Of a DNA stretch of 64,000 bases, positions 53,126 through 62,481 are shown piece by piece (the first letter of the stretch is position 1; each line of letters starts with the position of its first letter). Made by a program: the position numbers and the translations under genes. The notes beneath the pieces are model-generated. The model was not told the origin of the DNA. It saw nothing but the letters and a program-made list of their open reading frames with translations, and searched no databases. The stretch is from Armatimonadota bacterium (GTDB taxonomy: Bacteria; Armatimonadota; Zipacnadia; JAUWAU01): contig JAUWAU010000001.1 of assembly GCA_030601885.1 (NCBI GenBank), positions 124,001 to 188,000 of the forward strand, in the 5' to 3' direction.

Positions 53126-54055
53126 ATGACACGTGGCACGCGGCGCACATCTGTGGCCGTAGTCATACTGCTTGGCATTGGCGTTGCCGCTTCCGCGCAG
53201 TCGGTTCAGCTCCGCTACAAATTCCGACAGGGTGAGCGGCTCCGGTACGATGTCACCTTGAAGGGCAACGGAACGATCAGCAGCCCGACGCTGGGGCAAA
53301 GCGACCCGTTCGAGATGTCCGGCAGCCTCAGGTACGTAACCGAGGTGCAGAAAGTTGATGCTGCCGGCAGCGCGATCCTTCACACCGTCGTTGAGGATTC
53401 CTCCATCAACGCCACCGTGGGCGGCCAGGCAGTTCCTTTGACACTGAACCTGCCGGCGATCACCACGAAGCTGACGGCAACGGGCAAGATACTGAACTGC
53501 ACCGTCGCGGCGCCAATGTCCCAGCAGCTTCCGGCGTTGGGAGGGCTGTCGGGCGCGGGGGCGGCCACTGAGGCATTTGACTTCACCAAGTTCTTCGGCG
53601 CGACGCAGAACATCGGCTTCCCATCGCGCCCGGTGTCACCCGGCACTCAGTGGTCGGATTCGGTCAACATTACGACGGCCGATGGCGCAAAGCTGCAAAT
53701 CAAGAGCAATTCGAAGCTTCTGGGCTTTACCACCTACCAAGGGCGCCGCTGCGCTAAGATACGCACTACTTTCACCGCGCCTCTCTCGATGCAAATGGCC
53801 CAACTCGGTATTCCCTTTGCTCTCACCGGGTCGGAACAGGGGACGATGACAACGTACTTCGCCCTGGCGGAGGGCCGCATGATCGGCAGTGTCGGAAAGG
53901 TCACGACGGACATCACGATGAGCACGGGGCTTGGCGGGATAGGCGCCGGGCAGCAAAGCGCGTCCGCCTCGATCCGATCTCAAACGGACGTGCGAGTCAA
54001 TCTCGCTGGTTCCCCGTCGGCTTTGCGCCAGCGCTCCGCTGTGCGTGGACGGTAG
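53126..54055 (+). CDS. Secreted DUF6263-like protein
   Basis: The 309-residue protein has a signal peptide (SVAVVILLGIGVAASAQS) and a beta-rich body beginning LRYKFRQGERLRYDVTLKG, with repeats of the pattern found in DUF6263-type periplasmic proteins. It has no catalytic motif. GAGG lies about 10 bases before ATG 53126. Its 3' neighbour is the convergent jag-yidC operon, separated by a bidirectional terminator. Confidence 0.6.
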   Translation: MTRGTRRTSVAVVILLGIGVAASAQSVQLRYKFRQGERLRYDVTLKGNGTISSPTLGQSDPFEMSGSLRYVTEVQKVDAAGSAILHTVVEDSSINATVGGQAVPLTLNLPAITTKLTATGKILNCTVAAPMSQQLPALGGLSGAGAATEAFDFTKFFGATQNIGFPSRPVSPGTQWSDSVNITTADGAKLQIKSNSKLLGFTTYQGRRCAKIRTTFTAPLSMQMAQLGIPFALTGSEQGTMTTYFALAEGRMIGSVGKVTTDITMSTGLGGIGAGQQSASASIRSQTDVRVNLAGSPSALRQRSAVRGR

Positions 54056-54169
54056 TGCTCCTGGACCCTCGCCCCTGGAGTCTCCAGGCGGTGTATAGGT
54101 TTGCTAAACCTCGCCGCCGGGCTGCTTCCTGTGGAAAAAGCTGTGCATAGTGTTGAAATCTTCGCAAAA

Positions 54170-54198
54170 ACGGACCAGTCCGCTCAGGACTGATCCGT
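54170..54198. terminator. Bidirectional terminator between secreted protein and jag
   Basis: ACGGACCAGTCC pairs with GGACTGATCCGT around GCTCA with one mismatch. It has T-rich ends on both strands (a CTTT run on the plus strand; TTTTTGCG after the stem on the minus strand). It ends the jag operon and the secreted-protein gene. Confidence 0.8.
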
Positions 54199-54225
54199 CT
54201 TTCGACCAACTTCGGTGCCCGTCAA

Positions 54226-54963
54226 TTAGTCCGCCGGAGAAATGACCAGCTTTCGTCGCCGTCCCTCCCCCTCGCTGTACGTGCTGACTCCCGGCTCGCC
54301 GACCAGGGCCATGTGGATGATCCGTCGCTCGTAGGGCTTGAGGTCGGGAAGCACGGCTTCCCTCCGGCTCTCTCGCACCTTCTTTGCATTCGCCTTCGCA
54401 AGATTGGTGAGCATCTTCTCTCGGCGCTCGCGATAATCCTCCGCGTCCACCACGACCCGCTTTTTCTGCTGCGACTTCCGATTGGCGATCAGTGCGGTCG
54501 CCCGCTGTAGCCCGTCCAGAGTGTCTCCATGTCGCCCGATAAGCAGGGCGACATCGGCGCCGGAGAGCTCGATAACAGCCTGCTCCGGCGTGGATGACTT
54601 GAGAAGTGCCTGTGCGTTGACGCCCATGAGGGCTAGTATGCGCTGGAGAACAGCCTGGGCCGTGGGGCCCAGCTCGTCCTCTTCCTCCGGCAGCGCCGCT
54701 ACAGCTTCCGCCGCCGCCTCGGCCGCCTCCACCTCCGCCTCTGCCACTGACGCCGGTTCAGTGCCCGGCGCTTCGCGCTCCGCCTCTGCCTCCTCCTTCA
54801 CCGTCACTCTGACTCGGACTACATTGCGGCCGAGGATGCCCAGAAACCCGTGTGATTCCTCCAGTATCTCCGTCTCCACTTGGTCCTCGGAGACACCCAG
54901 TTGCTCGAGGGCTGCGGCCACAGCCTCCTCGACCGTCTTTCCCGACGCTTCGACCGACCGCAT
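54226..54963 (-). CDS. jag: KH/R3H RNA-binding protein (Jag/KhpB)
   Basis: The 245-residue protein has the Jag N-terminal domain (VEASGKTVEEAVAAALEQLG), a Glu/Ala-rich linker (about 80-120), a KH domain with IGRHGDTLDGLQRATALIAN, and a C-terminal R3H domain (PYERRIIHMALVGEPGVSTY). It binds RNA and affects cell elongation and envelope assembly in other bacteria. It is the next gene after yidC, as in most genomes of this type. ATG 54963 starts the conserved region. Confidence 0.93.
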   Translation of the reverse strand: MRSVEASGKTVEEAVAAALEQLGVSEDQVETEILEESHGFLGILGRNVVRVRVTVKEEAEAEREAPGTEPASVAEAEVEAAEAAAEAVAALPEEEDELGPTAQAVLQRILALMGVNAQALLKSSTPEQAVIELSGADVALLIGRHGDTLDGLQRATALIANRKSQQKKRVVVDAEDYRERREKMLTNLAKANAKKVRESRREAVLPDLKPYERRIIHMALVGEPGVSTYSEGEGRRRKLVISPAD

Positions 54964-55031
54964 GCCATCTAAACTCCTTTCACAATCCCGCCCGTGCGGC
55001 ACCCCGAGACCGACGCATCCCCTCCGAACCA

Positions 55032-56828
55032 TCAATCAGATCGGTCGCTCGTGTGTGCATCCCCGCGTCGGCGACGCGAGGGACGCCGGCGGCGGCGTTT
55101 CTTGCGTTTTGACGGCTCAACAGGGCTGCTCGAAGACTTCTTCTCCGCTGATCCTGTTGCTGTCGTCGCAGTCTGCTTCGCCTGATCGTCCCCGGTGGGC
55201 TCGCTCGGGTTCTCCGCCGGCTCGCCGGCCTCGCCGCCCTTCCCGAGTTTCGGCAAGCGCAACGCCGGCATGCTGATGAGCGCGCCGCCCTGTTGCCGCT
55301 TGTACGTGAGGTTGAACCAGTACTGATGGGCCGTGAAGATGACGTTTGTGCCGAGCCAGTACAGGATGAACGCGGCCGGGAAGTTCTGGAAGAAGAAGAA
55401 GAACATTATCGGCATCATGTACGTCATCGTCTGCTGCATCTGCTGCTGCTGCGGATCCGTTGCCGGCGTACTCTTGGCCGTGAACTTCTGGAACAGGACC
55501 ATGCTTATGGTGTACAGCACGAGCAGCAGCATGTCCGGGTGAGCCAGATTGTCGCCCGACCAGCGGAACTGCGGATTCACCCATAGGAAGCCTTGCTGGC
55601 TGAACTTGAATATGTACATCCGGATGCCCTTGTAGAGGGCGATCAATATCGGCATCTGCACGAGGAGCGGGAGGCAGCCGCCGAGCGGGTTGACCCCGTG
55701 CTCCTTATACATCGCCATGATGCGTTTTTGCTGCGTTTGGCGGTCACCCTTGTACTTCTCTTGCAGCTTCTTGATCTCTGGGGCAAGCGCCTGCATCTCG
55801 CGCGTGGAGCGAAGCTGCTTCTGTGTCAGGGGCCAGACGAGCATGCGCGTGACGACGGCCAGCGCAATGACTCCCCACCCAGCACTCCCGCCACACATCG
55901 TGGTAAAGACGTCCATTACCACGTACAGGATGCTGCGGGAGTTCAGCTCGTCCATGCGGGGCCCCACCGCGTCGGCCACCTTCACCCGACCCATCCCCTC
56001 CGGCGTCTCCCGCCACACGTAGTGCCCTTGCCGCGTCTTCCGCGCCTGCTCCACGTACCGCATCCAGATCTCGGAGTACAGCTTCTGCGCGCGCCGCTCG
56101 TCACCAAGTTCTTCGTCGGCTATGCGGGCCGCCCGGTAGAGGCCCTCTGCGGCGAATTCGTGATCGCCGTAGCTCTTGGCGAACCCAGCGTAGGCATCCA
56201 CCGCGGTGGCGTTCTCGCCGTTGGCCTCGTATAGCACGGCGCGGCGCAGGGCCAGCGTGCCCGGGGACCGCAGTATTCTCGACGCCAGGATATGCGGATT
56301 GGGCGATGACTCCGCCACGGTTGGCTCTGGCAGCTTCACCCGTCCGATGACGAGCACGGCGCTGACGCGCGGCTCTTCGTCCGCCTCCGGCGCCGGGGGC
56401 GTACTGACGCCTTGCTCTCGTTGCACGCCGAGGCGCAGCCCCTCCTGGCCCGGAGGCGTGTGCAGCGACTCAATGACGGTGTCATCGCCGGGCACCTGCA
56501 GCCCCGCCACCATCACCAGAGGCGCTTTGTCGTCCTTCACAAAGGCCATCGGTGCGGCCAGAATGTCTTCAAGGCGCACGCGCGTGGGCACCTCAGGGCC
56601 GCCGAAGGCTCCCTTCGCACGGGCCATGAAGCCAGCTGGCGGCAAGCCCTTCTGCGCGCTGCTCTCCAGCAGCTCCAAACGCTCTATCTGCGCCCTATAG
56701 TGCTCCTCTGGCACAGCATCGAATACGCGAGGCACAGCCGGCGGCGCGCCTCCTGCCAGTTGAGCTTCAAGAGCCCCGCAGAGCGCGGTCACGAAAACTG
56801 TCATCCCCCAGATGACTCTCGCCGTCAC
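55032..56828 (-). CDS. yidC: Membrane protein insertase YidC with long periplasmic region
   Basis: The 598-residue protein has one N-terminal membrane helix, a soluble region of about 280 residues with tetratricopeptide-like helices ([20 protein letters not shown]), then five core helices with [20 protein letters not shown] and [17 protein letters not shown] basic tail ends [16 protein letters not shown], which may bind the ribosome. It inserts membrane proteins with or without SecYEG. GTG 56828 overlaps the yidD stop by 4 bases. The N-terminal region differs from the usual P1 domain of Gram-negatives. Confidence 0.93.
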   Translation of the reverse strand: MTARVIWGMTVFVTALCGALEAQLAGGAPPAVPRVFDAVPEEHYRAQIERLELLESSAQKGLPPAGFMARAKGAFGGPEVPTRVRLEDILAAPMAFVKDDKAPLVMVAGLQVPGDDTVIESLHTPPGQEGLRLGVQREQGVSTPPAPEADEEPRVSAVLVIGRVKLPEPTVAESSPNPHILASRILRSPGTLALRRAVLYEANGENATAVDAYAGFAKSYGDHEFAAEGLYRAARIADEELGDERRAQKLYSEIWMRYVEQARKTRQGHYVWRETPEGMGRVKVADAVGPRMDELNSRSILYVVMDVFTTMCGGSAGWGVIALAVVTRMLVWPLTQKQLRSTREMQALAPEIKKLQEKYKGDRQTQQKRIMAMYKEHGVNPLGGCLPLLVQMPILIALYKGIRMYIFKFSQQGFLWVNPQFRWSGDNLAHPDMLLLVLYTISMVLFQKFTAKSTPATDPQQQQMQQTMTYMMPIMFFFFFQNFPAAFILYWLGTNVIFTAHQYWFNLTYKRQQGGALISMPALRLPKLGKGGEAGEPAENPSEPTGDDQAKQTATTATGSAEKKSSSSPVEPSKRKKRRRRRPSRRRRGDAHTSDRSD

Positions 56829-57112
56829 CTACACACCTGTCCCTTCGGAAGTCCCCGCCGACGATCCATGCTCAGCGTCACCTTGTGGTCCCTCGGAGTT
56901 GGCGGGGGAACGGGGTCGTAACCACCAGGATGAAACGGATGACAGCACAACAGCCGGCGCCCCGCCAAACACCCGCCACCCCAGAGTCCGTGCCTTCTGA
57001 TGGCCTGTGCCGCATACTCCGAGCAGCTCGGATGAAACCGGCACACGGACGGCAGCCACGCGGAAATGCATCGCTGATAAAGGCGGATCAGTCCGATCAG
57101 AACGCGCGTCAT
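56825..57112 (-). CDS. yidD: Membrane protein insertion efficiency factor
   Basis: The 95-residue protein has the YidD signature [20 protein letters not shown] followed by [10 protein letters not shown] and [13 protein letters not shown], with conserved cysteines. It helps YidC and is encoded between rnpA and yidC in most bacteria. ATG 57112 overlaps the rnpA stop (ATGA) and its own stop overlaps the yidC start (GTGA). So the three are translationally coupled. Confidence 0.95.
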   Translation of the reverse strand: MTRVLIGLIRLYQRCISAWLPSVCRFHPSCSEYAAQAIRRHGLWGGGCLAGRRLLCCHPFHPGGYDPVPPPTPRDHKVTLSMDRRRGLPKGQVCR

Positions 57113-57504
57113 CTCGGGCCCACCTTTGGGCCCGCTGCCGACGGCGCGGCGCGGGCGCGTCCGGCGACCATGTCTGCACCAGTCACCAAATGTGCCCTCC
57201 GCAGTGCACCAAGAACCGAGCGAAGAAGGCCATCATAGTCCGCCGCACCTGCGCTGGGCCGTGCGATAACGATGACATCGCCGCCACTTATCGCGGCGTC
57301 TGCAGTCCGGCAGATCTGTCGCAGCCGCCGCTTGACCCGATTCCGCACGACAGCGTTGCCTACCCTCTTGCCCACCACGAGCCCCCACCGCACCGGGCCC
57401 GTCGTGGGTCGCACTACCACGACGACGTGTCCCACAGCATATCGGCGGCCCTGTGAGAACACCTCGGTGAATTGCTTCCTACCGCGGAGCTTCTCCACAC
57501 CCAT
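57109..57504 (-). CDS. rnpA: Ribonuclease P protein component
   Basis: RnpA is the protein part of RNase P, which cuts the 5' leader off tRNAs. The 131-residue protein has [20 protein letters not shown] and the basic core [18 protein letters not shown]. The C-terminal tail after about residue 110 is variable, as usual. It follows rpmH by 30 bases and overlaps yidD. Confidence 0.95.
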   Translation of the reverse strand: MGVEKLRGRKQFTEVFSQGRRYAVGHVVVVVRPTTGPVRWGLVVGKRVGNAVVRNRVKRRLRQICRTADAAISGGDVIVIARPSAGAADYDGLLRSVLGALRRAHLVTGADMVAGRARAAPSAAGPKVGPR

Positions 57505-57534
57505 CCTCAGTAGAGAGGCAACGACGTGTGGGCC

Positions 57535-57669
57535 TTACCTGCTAAGCAGCTTCCGGCCCCTGGCGCGTCGTGCCTTGATGATGCGGCGTCCTGCGGGGGT
57601 GCTCATTCGAGCTCGGAAGCCGTGTCGGCGTTTGCGTCGGCGACGCTTCGGCTGATAAGTGCGTTTCAT
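57535..57669 (-). CDS. rpmH: 50S ribosomal protein L34
   Basis: The minus strand from ATG 57669 gives [20 protein letters not shown] and ends [12 protein letters not shown] at the TAA 57535-57537, 44 residues. The length and basic sequence are diagnostic of L34. It starts the rpmH-rnpA-yidD-yidC-jag run, with GAGG directly upstream. It is missed by simple ORF searches because of its length. Confidence 0.97.
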   Translation of the reverse strand: MKRTYQPKRRRRKRRHGFRARMSTPAGRRIIKARRARGRKLLSR

Positions 57670-58272
57670 CCATCCTCACACCGGAACGTTAAACGGCGTG
57701 AGAGTATAGCACATCCCTACTCGCAGCGGCAAGGACGCAAACGCAGAAACGGAGAGGGCGCATCCAGGAGCCAGCCCGTCGGCCAGCACCAGCATTCATC
57801 GAACACCGAGCGTCCCCCCTCGGCCACCGGTGGTCTGAGGCCAGGTCCTGAGCGGCCGCCGGAATTGACCCCCCGATATGGGCCCAGAAAAAAGGTCTTG
57901 TCTTCCCATACGCTCTCTGCTATAATCAGGCGCGTCGAAGGGTTCCGGGCAGGCATGTTTCCACAGATGTGCAAAAACCCGTGGAAAGTGTGCGAAACGG
58001 CTCCATCTCCGTCTATTTCCCCTCTCGACGCTCTCGCATCTCAACGCTGCACAGAATCGATTGCAGTACCCGATGTCGCACTGTAATGGGCTATTTCGGG
58101 CGGTAGCTTGGCTGGGGTCTTTTCTCACAGAGGTCCTGTAGCGCACCTGTTGACAATAGGGCTTTCTACATCCTTTCCGGAAAGAATTCGGAATGTTGGG
58201 AGAAGAAGAGCGCCGGGAGCCACATCGTGCGGTGATTTCAAGCCCCATCGCATGGGATTCAGGACGACTGCA
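57670..58272. other. Divergent region between rpmH and dnaA operon
   Basis: This 600-base region holds the promoter at 57898-57926 and several TTTCCACA/TGTGGAAA-like words (around 57958-57990), but no cluster of consensus DnaA boxes. It may contain part of the replication origin. Confidence 0.4.
57898..57926 (+). promoter_or_regulatory. Sigma70-type promoter of the ATPase-dnaA operon
   Basis: TTGTCT (57898-57903) and TATAAT (57921-57926) are 17 bases apart. The mRNA would have a leader of about 340 bases before the ATG at 58273. Confidence 0.65.
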
Positions 58273-59055
58273 ATGACTCTCTTATCGCCAGAGGCAACGT
58301 CCATCCAACCAGGACACGAGCCGATCGCTCCGGCGGCGACACCCGTCGGCGTTCTTGCCCCAGTGCGGATCGTCCTCTGTGGCGAGGACCAGCAGATAGT
58401 GCGCATTGAGGACATTGCACCAGCAAGTGACGGCTTCATCGAGGAGGTAGTGAGGATAACCGACGCACTCGCCCGGGAACAGGGCGGAAGCATGCCGTTG
58501 CCCGCCCTGCGCGAGGTGATCACCAACCTCGTGCATGCCCACTTCGCTGCTGCGTCAATCATCATTATGGACGCCGGCCGAAGGATAGTCGTTGCCGACC
58601 GGGGGCCGGGCATCGCCGACGCCGATCGCGCTCTGCTCCCCGGCTATTCCACCGCGACGGCAGTGCATCGGCGATACATGCGGGGGACCGGCATGGGGCT
58701 GCCACTGGCCAAGGCAGCGTTGGCCGCGGTCGGCGGGCGAATGAGCATCGATGCGAATCTGTCTCATGGCAGCATCGTCTCACTCGATCTTACACCAGCA
58801 CCACCCTCTGACGCCGCTGCGAGCGGCGGGCGACCCCGCCTCTCCGACCGAGAGAAGCGTGTACTGAGCCTGCTGGGAGACCTGGGCACTGCTGGCCCAA
58901 GCATCATTGCCAATGACCTGCGCATCCCGCTAAGCACTGCCCATCGGCTACTGACACGACTGGAACAAGCAGCGCTCGTGCTTCGTGACGCGAAGGGCAA
59001 GCGCCGTCTCAGCGAAAAAGGCATACAGCAAATCGGCCTCATCTTTTCCCAGTGA
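58273..59055 (+). CDS. HATPase (anti-sigma/histidine-kinase-like) with C-terminal winged helix
   Basis: The 260-residue protein has a GHKL ATP-binding domain: LREVITNLVHAHF (N box), VVADRGPGIADAD (G1) and RYMRGTGMGLPLAKAALAAV (G2), about residues 50-160. A winged-helix follows (about 180-255: KRVLSLLGDLGTAGPSII, STAHRLLTRLEQAALV). It sits 21 bases before dnaA. It may sense ATP and bind DNA, regulating dnaA or the origin. ATG 58273 has AGGA 8 bases upstream; ATG 58252 has none. No kinase H-box is seen. Confidence 0.8.
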   Translation: MTLLSPEATSIQPGHEPIAPAATPVGVLAPVRIVLCGEDQQIVRIEDIAPASDGFIEEVVRITDALAREQGGSMPLPALREVITNLVHAHFAAASIIIMDAGRRIVVADRGPGIADADRALLPGYSTATAVHRRYMRGTGMGLPLAKAALAAVGGRMSIDANLSHGSIVSLDLTPAPPSDAAASGGRPRLSDREKRVLSLLGDLGTAGPSIIANDLRIPLSTAHRLLTRLEQAALVLRDAKGKRRLSEKGIQQIGLIFSQ

Positions 59056-59076
59056 GGCCGCGGAGGAGACACAGTA

Positions 59077-60450
59077 ATGGATGCCGCCGGCTCGTCTCCC
59101 GAGATGCTCTGGCAGAGCGCACTTGGCACTCTGGAGAACATGGTTGGACGACTCGCCTACGAGACGATTTTCCGCTGTATCCGCCCCCTCTCCCTGGGCG
59201 AGGGCGAGTTCGTGCTCGGCGTCAGCAACCAGTTTGCCAAGGAATGGCTGGAGAGCCGCTACCTGCCCACTGTAACCCGCTGCCTCAACCAAGCAGCGGG
59301 CGAGCCCGTGGCAGTTCGCATAACCATCTGCGATGCTGTGCCAGCCCCGAGTCCTCCTATCGAGTCGCAAGCGCCTATGGTCCCGAGTCCCGTAGTTCTC
59401 GATGAAAACTTCGGCTCCACGCCGCTGAATCCCAAGTACACCTTTGATAGGTTTGTTGAGGGAAACAGTAACCGCTTTGCACACGCCCTGGCGTTGCACG
59501 TTGCCCGAGGCGGGGGTGCCGGTGTTCAGGCGACGCCCTTGTTCATCTGGGGCGGCGTCGGCCTCGGAAAGACGCATTTGATGCAGGCCATTGCCCACCA
59601 CGTGTTGGAGCATCAGCCCCATCGCCGCATCGTGTATGTGCAGGCCGAAACCTTCGTGAACCAAATCCTCCGCGCCATCCGCGATGGCAACACCAGCGAG
59701 TTCCGCGCCACCCACCGCAACGTGGACGTGTGGCTGGTGGACGATGTGCAGTTTATCGCGGCCAAGGAGGGGACGCGCTCCGAAGAGGAGTTCTTTCACA
59801 CCTTCAACACGCTCTATCAGACCGGCAAGCACATCGTCATGTCCAGCGACCAGCCGCCTCGGGGCCTTCGCATCCTCGACGAGCGCCTCCGCTCGCGATT
59901 CGAGTCCGGAGCCATTGCCGACATTAAGCCCCCCGATGTCGTCGAGCGCATCGCCATACTCCAGAAGAAGGCATCATTCGCTGGCACGGAAGTCCCGATA
60001 GATGTGCTCGATCATATCGCCAACATAACCTGGAATATCCGAACCATCGAGGGTGCTCTTATCAGCCTGCTCGCCTATGCTTCCCTGCAGGGAGAGGCCA
60101 TCACACTGGAAGTGGCACAGGAGGTCCTGAAGGATTACGCCAGCGGCGAGGGTAAGCATCAAGTGACCCTCGATAACATTGTGAAACTTATAAGTGACCG
60201 CTTCGGGATCTCGAAAGAGGACCTGAACAGCAAGAAACGCAGTAGGAATATCGTGTTTCCCCGCCAGATTGCCATGTACCTCGCCCGACAACTCACGAGC
60301 GACTCTCTAATGGTCATCGGGAAGGCCTTTGGCGGACGAGATCACTCCACTGTTCTGCATTCCTGCGGCAAGATATCCAGGCTGATGGCTACCGATGACG
60401 CGACTGTCGGTCTTGTGAACGAGCTCATGTCGCAGGTGCAAACCCCATAG
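59077..60450 (+). CDS. dnaA: Chromosomal replication initiator DnaA
   Basis: DnaA opens the origin as an ATP-bound AAA+ protein. The 457-residue product has an N-terminal interaction domain (LWQSALGTLENMVGRLAYET), the P-loop WGGVGLGKTHLMQAIAHHV at about residue 158, Walker B WLVDDVQFIAAKEG, and the C-terminal DNA-binding GKAFGGRDHSTVLHS. The upstream gene is an ATPase-winged-helix protein and dnaN follows after 278 bases. The intergenic stretch has no consensus DnaA boxes, only a loose TGTGGAACA match, so the origin is not identified. Confidence 0.97.
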   Translation: MDAAGSSPEMLWQSALGTLENMVGRLAYETIFRCIRPLSLGEGEFVLGVSNQFAKEWLESRYLPTVTRCLNQAAGEPVAVRITICDAVPAPSPPIESQAPMVPSPVVLDENFGSTPLNPKYTFDRFVEGNSNRFAHALALHVARGGGAGVQATPLFIWGGVGLGKTHLMQAIAHHVLEHQPHRRIVYVQAETFVNQILRAIRDGNTSEFRATHRNVDVWLVDDVQFIAAKEGTRSEEEFFHTFNTLYQTGKHIVMSSDQPPRGLRILDERLRSRFESGAIADIKPPDVVERIAILQKKASFAGTEVPIDVLDHIANITWNIRTIEGALISLLAYASLQGEAITLEVAQEVLKDYASGEGKHQVTLDNIVKLISDRFGISKEDLNSKKRSRNIVFPRQIAMYLARQLTSDSLMVIGKAFGGRDHSTVLHSCGKISRLMATDDATVGLVNELMSQVQTP

Positions 60451-60728
60451 TGGAGCATCTGCGGAATAACTGTTCGCCTATTGGGGATTACTCAGCTCGG
60501 CAGCGGCTCATGTGAATGTTGTGGAACATGCTGCTCGCGTATTCAAAAGCTATGCCCATCTCTGCAACCCACCACTATCCCATCACTGCCAGTTTTGAAC
60601 GGAATTCACACCTCTACTACTACTACGCCTTTTATGTTACAATGAACTGAATTCCTTACAGCACTGCCCAGCGTATGTGCGTAACCACCCTCACGCACCC
60701 AGATACGCTTGACAGGGAGAGAGCGCTG

Positions 60729-61841
60729 ATGCTCAAGGCTACGTGCCCACGAGACACACTCTTCGAAGCCATGCAGGTGGTTGCCAGAGCCGTCTCGGGA
60801 CGCACTACGCTTCCCATTCTAAACAACGTATTGGTTGATGGATCCGAAGACGCTTTGCGCTTCGTGGCCACAGACCTGGAGTTGAGCATTGAAGCGAGTA
60901 TTCCGGCGCAGGTAGAGGAAGACGGTGCATTGACTGCACCTGCGAGGGTATTCACCGAGGTGGTACAGAATCTGCCGTCCGCTGACGTAACGCTTGCGGT
61001 GGATGAAGCAAACACCGTGGCACTTCGATGCCAGAAGTCCGAGTATGCTATTCGTGGGCTCCCGCCGGAAGAGTTCTCGACATTGCCCGAGATAGAGGGT
61101 GGAATTGAATTCGCCATACCGCAAGACACGATGAAAGCTGTGATCGAGCAGATCACACTTGCTGCCTCGCCGGACGAGACTCGGCCCATGCTCACCGGAG
61201 CACTGCTTCGAATAGCCGATGGTGAGATGACCGTGGTGGCCACTGACACCCATCGGCTGGCGCTGCGCAAGCTGACTGGACTTGAGGGGCTCCCTGATGC
61301 GCCAGTGAAAGCAATTGTACCGGCGCGTGCGCTTAACGAATTGGCTCGCAGCCTCCCGCGAGATGAGGACGAGCCGGTGAAGGTGCAGATGGGCGAGCGG
61401 CTTATTCAGTTCAGCGTGCCCGGGTTGACCATCGCTTCGCGCCTTATCGAGGGTGAGTTCCCGAATTACGAGAAGGTCATCCCAACGGATTTCGACAGGA
61501 AGCTAACGGCGAAGCGAGAGGAACTAGCCATCGCGCTCCGACGAGCATTGATCGTTGCCAGGGAAGATGCAAACCGAGTCGTACTGGGAGCCGAGGGAGA
61601 CGTGCTCAGAATCAGCGCAGACAGTCAGGATGTTGGACACGCCTCAGAGGAAGTGCCGGTTTCGCTGGATGGAGCGCCCATCGAGATAGCCTTCAACGCA
61701 CGCTACCTCCTCGACGTGCTCAATGCAATGGCGGCCGACGATATCGAGATCGAACTGAGCGGACCACTCAGCCCGGGAGCGGTGCGCCCCCTTGGCGAGG
61801 CGGATTATCTGTACGTTCTGATGCCAATGCAGATCATGTAA
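60729..61841 (+). CDS. dnaN: DNA polymerase III beta clamp
   Basis: The clamp ring holds DNA polymerase on DNA. The 370-residue protein has LPILNNVLVDGSEDALRFVA in the first domain, a typical central RPMLTGALLRIADGEMTVVA, and ends YLYVLMPMQIM (clamp C-terminus). ATG 60729 with AGGGAG upstream is preferred to ATG 60675, which adds 18 non-conserved residues. It follows dnaA as in most genomes. Confidence 0.96.
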   Translation: MLKATCPRDTLFEAMQVVARAVSGRTTLPILNNVLVDGSEDALRFVATDLELSIEASIPAQVEEDGALTAPARVFTEVVQNLPSADVTLAVDEANTVALRCQKSEYAIRGLPPEEFSTLPEIEGGIEFAIPQDTMKAVIEQITLAASPDETRPMLTGALLRIADGEMTVVATDTHRLALRKLTGLEGLPDAPVKAIVPARALNELARSLPRDEDEPVKVQMGERLIQFSVPGLTIASRLIEGEFPNYEKVIPTDFDRKLTAKREELAIALRRALIVAREDANRVVLGAEGDVLRISADSQDVGHASEEVPVSLDGAPIEIAFNARYLLDVLNAMAADDIEIELSGPLSPGAVRPLGEADYLYVLMPMQIM

Positions 61842-61944
61842 CGACGATTGATGCCGGGGCCTCAAGATATCAAGCGTGAAATGCGGTAGAAGGGGCATAC
61901 ACCCCAGCAGCGCGTGTCGGGCCCCAGTGGCCCAATGCTCTCTC

Positions 61945-62481
61945 ATGACTAAGAGACGCACCATTGCTCCGATCAGGAGTATCTTGGCGCAGTACCTCCG
62001 CCGGCGGCACATGCACGCGCGCACTCGCCAGGAGCAGGTTCGCTTGTCGTGGGGCGAGATAGCCGGGAAGGTCATCGCCGGAGTGTCTTGTGTCGAGCGG
62101 ATAGTCGATGGCGTAATGTACGTTCACTGCGCGACGCCGGTTTGGGCGCATACGTTGAGCCTGCGACAGAGAGAGATACTCGCCAAGATTGCTGAGCATG
62201 TCGGGGCCAATGTGATCCGCGAGGTGCGCTTCAATGCTCTGGGAGTTCGCGCCGAGCAAAGACTCCAGGTAGGCAGCAATCAGGCGGAGCATATACGTGG
62301 CCGCCAACCCAAGGTCGCACTCACGGAGAGCCAGGAGCGGAGGATCGCCGCCCTTGGTGCATCCGTAAAAGACGAAGGGATTCGAGAGAGCTTCCTGCGG
62401 GCGGCAAGAAGCGCCGCCATGCGATCGTCCAAGGAGCCGGATGAATCAAGGATGACACAGCCGGAGGAGCGAAGCTGGTGA
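61945..62481 (+). CDS. DciA/DUF721-type protein
   Basis: The 178-residue protein has the DUF721 N-terminal region: LAQYLRRRHMHARTRQEQVR, then WGEIAGKVIAGVSCVERIVD and VYVHCATPVWAHTLSLRQRE. Relatives include DciA, the ancestral helicase loader, and its position after dnaN agrees. The C-terminal 60 residues are basic and variable. ATG 61945 is the first start with the domain in frame. Replication loading is likely but not proven. rtcB overlaps its stop. Confidence 0.75.
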   Translation: MTKRRTIAPIRSILAQYLRRRHMHARTRQEQVRLSWGEIAGKVIAGVSCVERIVDGVMYVHCATPVWAHTLSLRQREILAKIAEHVGANVIREVRFNALGVRAEQRLQVGSNQAEHIRGRQPKVALTESQERRIAALGASVKDEGIRESFLRAARSAAMRSSKEPDESRMTQPEERSW

